Part shown: in pieces, positions 5,606-6,969 of the stretch
Layout: each line of letters starts with the position of its first letter
How positions within the stretch are numbered: position 1 is the stretch's first letter
Assembly: GCA_028875175.1 (NCBI GenBank)
Contig: JAPPFO010000085.1
Span: forward strand, 1-6,969
Reading direction: 5' to 3'
DNA length: 6,969 bases
Origin: Chloroflexota bacterium
Lineage (GTDB): Bacteria; Chloroflexota; UBA11872
Notes under the pieces: generated by a model
What the model was told of the DNA's origin: nothing
Database searches by the model: none
Seen by the model: only the letters and a program-made list of their open reading frames with translations
Translations under genes and position numbers: made by a program

Positions 5606-6969
5606 TCATCCGCCAGCCACCTGGAAACTGATCTGATGCCAGCCCTCGGCGCCGTTCGGCGCTGGTGGCCTGGGACCTTCGGGTTGCGTTGCGCCGCTGG
5701 CGTCGGTCGCGCGCACCCGGGCCACGTGCGTGCCGGGCGTCGCCTCCCACTCGTGCACCCACTGCACCCACGTGTGCTTGCTGATCGGCAGAGCCAGCCG
5801 CGCCTCCTGCCAGTCGCCGCCGTCAATCTGGACCTCGACTTTGCTGATGCCGCGGTTCTGTGCCCAGGCCACACCGGCAATCGGCTGTCGTCCGGGACTG
5901 ATGCCGGTCGATCCCGGTCTCGGAACGTCAATGCGGGACTGCGTCTTGACCGGACCTTGCTTCGACCAACCGCGCGGAATCCAGTAGCCGTTGAATCCGT
6001 CCCACGTGGTGACTTCAATCTCTTGCAGCCACTTGGTGGCGGAAACGTAACCGTAGAGGCCCGACACGATCAGTCGCGCCGGAAAGCCATGCTGGAACGG
6101 CAGCGGCTCACCGTTCATCCCCACCGCCACCAGCGCCGGACGCCCGTCGAACGCCACCTCGCGCGGGAATCCGACCGTAAAGCCGTCAACTGACCGTCCC
6201 ACGATTTGGGTGCCTTCGGGCTTTAGCCCCGCATGATTCAGCAAGTGCCATATCGGCACGCCCTGCCACCTGGCATTGCCGATCAACTCGCCGCCCACTT
6301 GGTTGGAGACACAGCACAGCGTGATGAACTCCTCAAATGCCGAAAGCCCCAGCAACTCGGCGAAGGAAATGCTGTAGGGACGCTCCACCAGGCCTGTGAT
6401 ATTCAATTGCCAGGTATTGACGTCCACGCGTGGAATCGAGAACGCGGTGTCAATCCGGTAGAAGTTGTTGTTGGGCGTCACGAGTGGCGATATCCCGTCC
6501 ACCCCAACCGTTGTCGTTGTCAGCGGCGCCGGTGTGGGCTCGGGCGTCGGCTCCGGTGTTGGTTCGGGGGTCGGTTCCGGTGTGGGCTCGGGCGTCGGCT
6601 CGGGCGTCGGCTCGGGGGTCGGTTCCGGGGTTCGCTCGGGCGTGGGTTGGGGGGTGGGCTCCGGCGTCGCCGCCGGCGTGGCTTCCGGCGTAGCGGCCGT
6701 GGGAGCTGCCGTGACGGTGGGCGACGGAGCCGCCGCCACCGTCGGAGCTGACGTGGGCGTGGCCGTCTCGGCGGCGCTGGCCACGGTCACAGGCGTGGCT
6801 TCCGGCGTAGCGGTCTTAGCGGCCGTGGGAGGCGCCGTGGCGGTGGGCGACGGGGTCGTCGCGACCGTCGGAGCCGCCGTCGGGGTGGCCGTTTCGGCGG
6901 CGCTGGCTACGGTCACAGGGGTAGCCTCCGGCGTAGCGGTCGGGGCGGCCGTGGGAGGTGCCGTGGCGG
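5606..6969 (-). CDS. Secreted molybdopterin oxidoreductase, sulfite oxidase family, 5' end outside the window
   Basis: The product ends at TGA 5606-5608 and its frame stays open to the right edge, so the start and any signal peptide are missing. Seen from the N-terminal side there is a Thr/Pro/Ala-rich stalk (6527-6969). Next comes a sulfite-oxidase-type molybdopterin domain: VTPNNNFYRIDTAF, WQLNITGLVERP, then the core TLCCVSNQVGGELIGNARW, where the cysteine before VSN (codon 6311-6313) should ligate molybdenum. Later motifs include FPARLIVSGLYGY and WLQEIEVTTWDGFNGYW. The last 120 or so residues, with VEVQIDGGDWQEA and WVHEWEATPGTHVARVRATD, match the immunoglobulin-like dimerisation domain of the family. 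Relatives oxidise sulfite or reduce sulfoxides and similar compounds; the substrate here cannot be told. The stalk suggests export and display outside the membrane (inference). An extra cysteine precedes the ligand. No partner haem or membrane subunit is in view. Confidence 0.9.
   Translation of the reverse strand, partial: ATAPPTAAPTATPEATPVTVASAAETATPTAAPTVATTPSPTATAPPTAAKTATPEATPVTVASAAETATPTSAPTVAAAPSPTVTAAPTAATPEATPAATPEPTPQPTPERTPEPTPEPTPEPTPEPTPEPTPEPTPEPTPEPTPAPLTTTTVGVDGISPLVTPNNNFYRIDTAFSIPRVDVNTWQLNITGLVERPYSISFAELLGLSAFEEFITLCCVSNQVGGELIGNARWQGVPIWHLLNHAGLKPEGTQIVGRSVDGFTVGFPREVAFDGRPALVAVGMNGEPLPFQHGFPARLIVSGLYGYVSATKWLQEIEVTTWDGFNGYWIPRGWSKQGPVKTQSRIDVPRPGSTGISPGRQPIAGVAWAQNRGISKVEVQIDGGDWQEARLALPISKHTWVQWVHEWEATPGTHVARVRATDASGATQPEGPRPPAPNGAEGWHQISFQVAGG
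6527..6673 (-). repeat. Short-period repeat coding for a TPEP stalk
   Basis: A 12-base period, with degenerate 6-base sub-units, codes for about a dozen consecutive Thr-Pro-x-Pro units, mostly x = Glu, with Gln, Arg and Ala variants at the ends. The encoded segment would be an extended, rigid, acidic linker joining the upstream stalk to the molybdopterin domain. Third-position differences between units show the tract is not a very recent perfect expansion. Confidence 0.85.
6638..6658 (+). other. G-quadruplex-type motif
   Basis: Four runs of at least three G (6638-6640, 6644-6646, 6649-6654, 6656-6658) are separated by loops of 3, 2 and 1 bases, which satisfies the usual quadruplex rule. The G-rich strand is the template strand of the oxidoreductase gene. 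It arises within the Pro-codon-rich stalk region (PQPTPER), so it may be a by-product of coding. Confidence 0.55.
6675..6969 (-). repeat. 126-bp tandem repeat in the oxidoreductase stalk
   Basis: Copies run from 6675 to 6791 (117 bases, one 9-base gap), 6792 to 6917 (126 bases) and 6918 to the edge (52 bases, incomplete). For example, GCGGCGCTGG followed by a GGTCACAG element recurs at 6771 and 6897, exactly 126 bases apart. Each full unit codes for 42 residues, including ATPEATPVTVASAAETATPT. Copies differ by scattered substitutions and the frame is always kept, so copy number could vary without breaking the gene. The array probably continues beyond the window. Confidence 0.85.

Noticed and set aside
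5548..6018. A 156-codon minus-strand frame overlapping the end of the oxidoreductase gene
   Set aside because: It is in another frame of the dimerisation domain, which is clearly coding, and it has an Arg/Ser-rich shadow composition.
6233..6751. A 172-codon plus-strand frame rich in Gly and Arg opposite the oxidoreductase
   Set aside because: It is the mirror of the Pro/Thr stalk repeat; its RR/GL low-complexity tail is just the complement of proline codons.
6914..6916. GTG 6914-6916 (minus strand) as the start of the oxidoreductase gene
   Set aside because: The same Val codon recurs inside the repeat unit and the frame continues open to the edge, so the true start is outside the window.
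6675..6969. The repeat array as a CRISPR
   Set aside because: The units are contiguous, without unique spacers, and they code in frame.

Overview
The window looks like a piece of a high-GC bacterial chromosome, most likely from a Chloroflexota-type lineage. That guess rests on three things: the high GC, the compact gene order pyrH-frr-uppS-cdsA-dxr-rseP with no bamA, skp or lpxD after rseP (so no sign of an LPS-type outer membrane), and a secreted protein with a long Thr-Pro-Glu-Pro stalk, a style common in that phylum. The assignment is inference; no rRNA or other phylogenetic marker is present.

Positions 1-5248 (+ strand) form one tightly packed housekeeping operon, entered inside pyrH (UMP kinase, 5' end cut by the window edge). 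It continues with frr (ribosome recycling), uppS (undecaprenyl diphosphate synthase), cdsA (CDP-diacylglycerol synthase), dxr (first committed enzyme of the MEP isoprenoid pathway) and rseP (site-2 intramembrane metalloprotease). Three junctions overlap by 1-4 bases and the other two are only 7 and 17 bases long, so translational coupling is likely. The genes link nucleotide supply and ribosome recycling with envelope building: dxr feeds the isoprenoid precursors that UppS polymerises into the cell-wall lipid carrier, CdsA makes the phospholipid precursor, and RseP handles membrane-protein signalling or turnover. cdsA appears to start at a CTG codon overlapping the uppS stop. rseP carries an extra domain of about 118 residues between its HELGH motif and its conserved NxxPxGG hairpin, which is the most unusual feature of the window.

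Positions 5249-5605 hold a 53-codon gene for a glycine-zipper membrane miniprotein with its own strong ribosome binding site, followed by a short convergent intergenic region with inverted repeats but no textbook terminator.

Positions 5606-6969 (- strand) hold the 3' part of a convergent gene for a molybdopterin oxidoreductase of the sulfite oxidase family. Its catalytic part follows a long low-complexity Thr/Pro/Ala/Glu stalk, encoded by a 126-bp tandem repeat and a short-period TPEP repeat. The start of this gene and any signal peptide lie beyond the right edge. No RNA gene, CRISPR array, insertion sequence or tRNA was seen.
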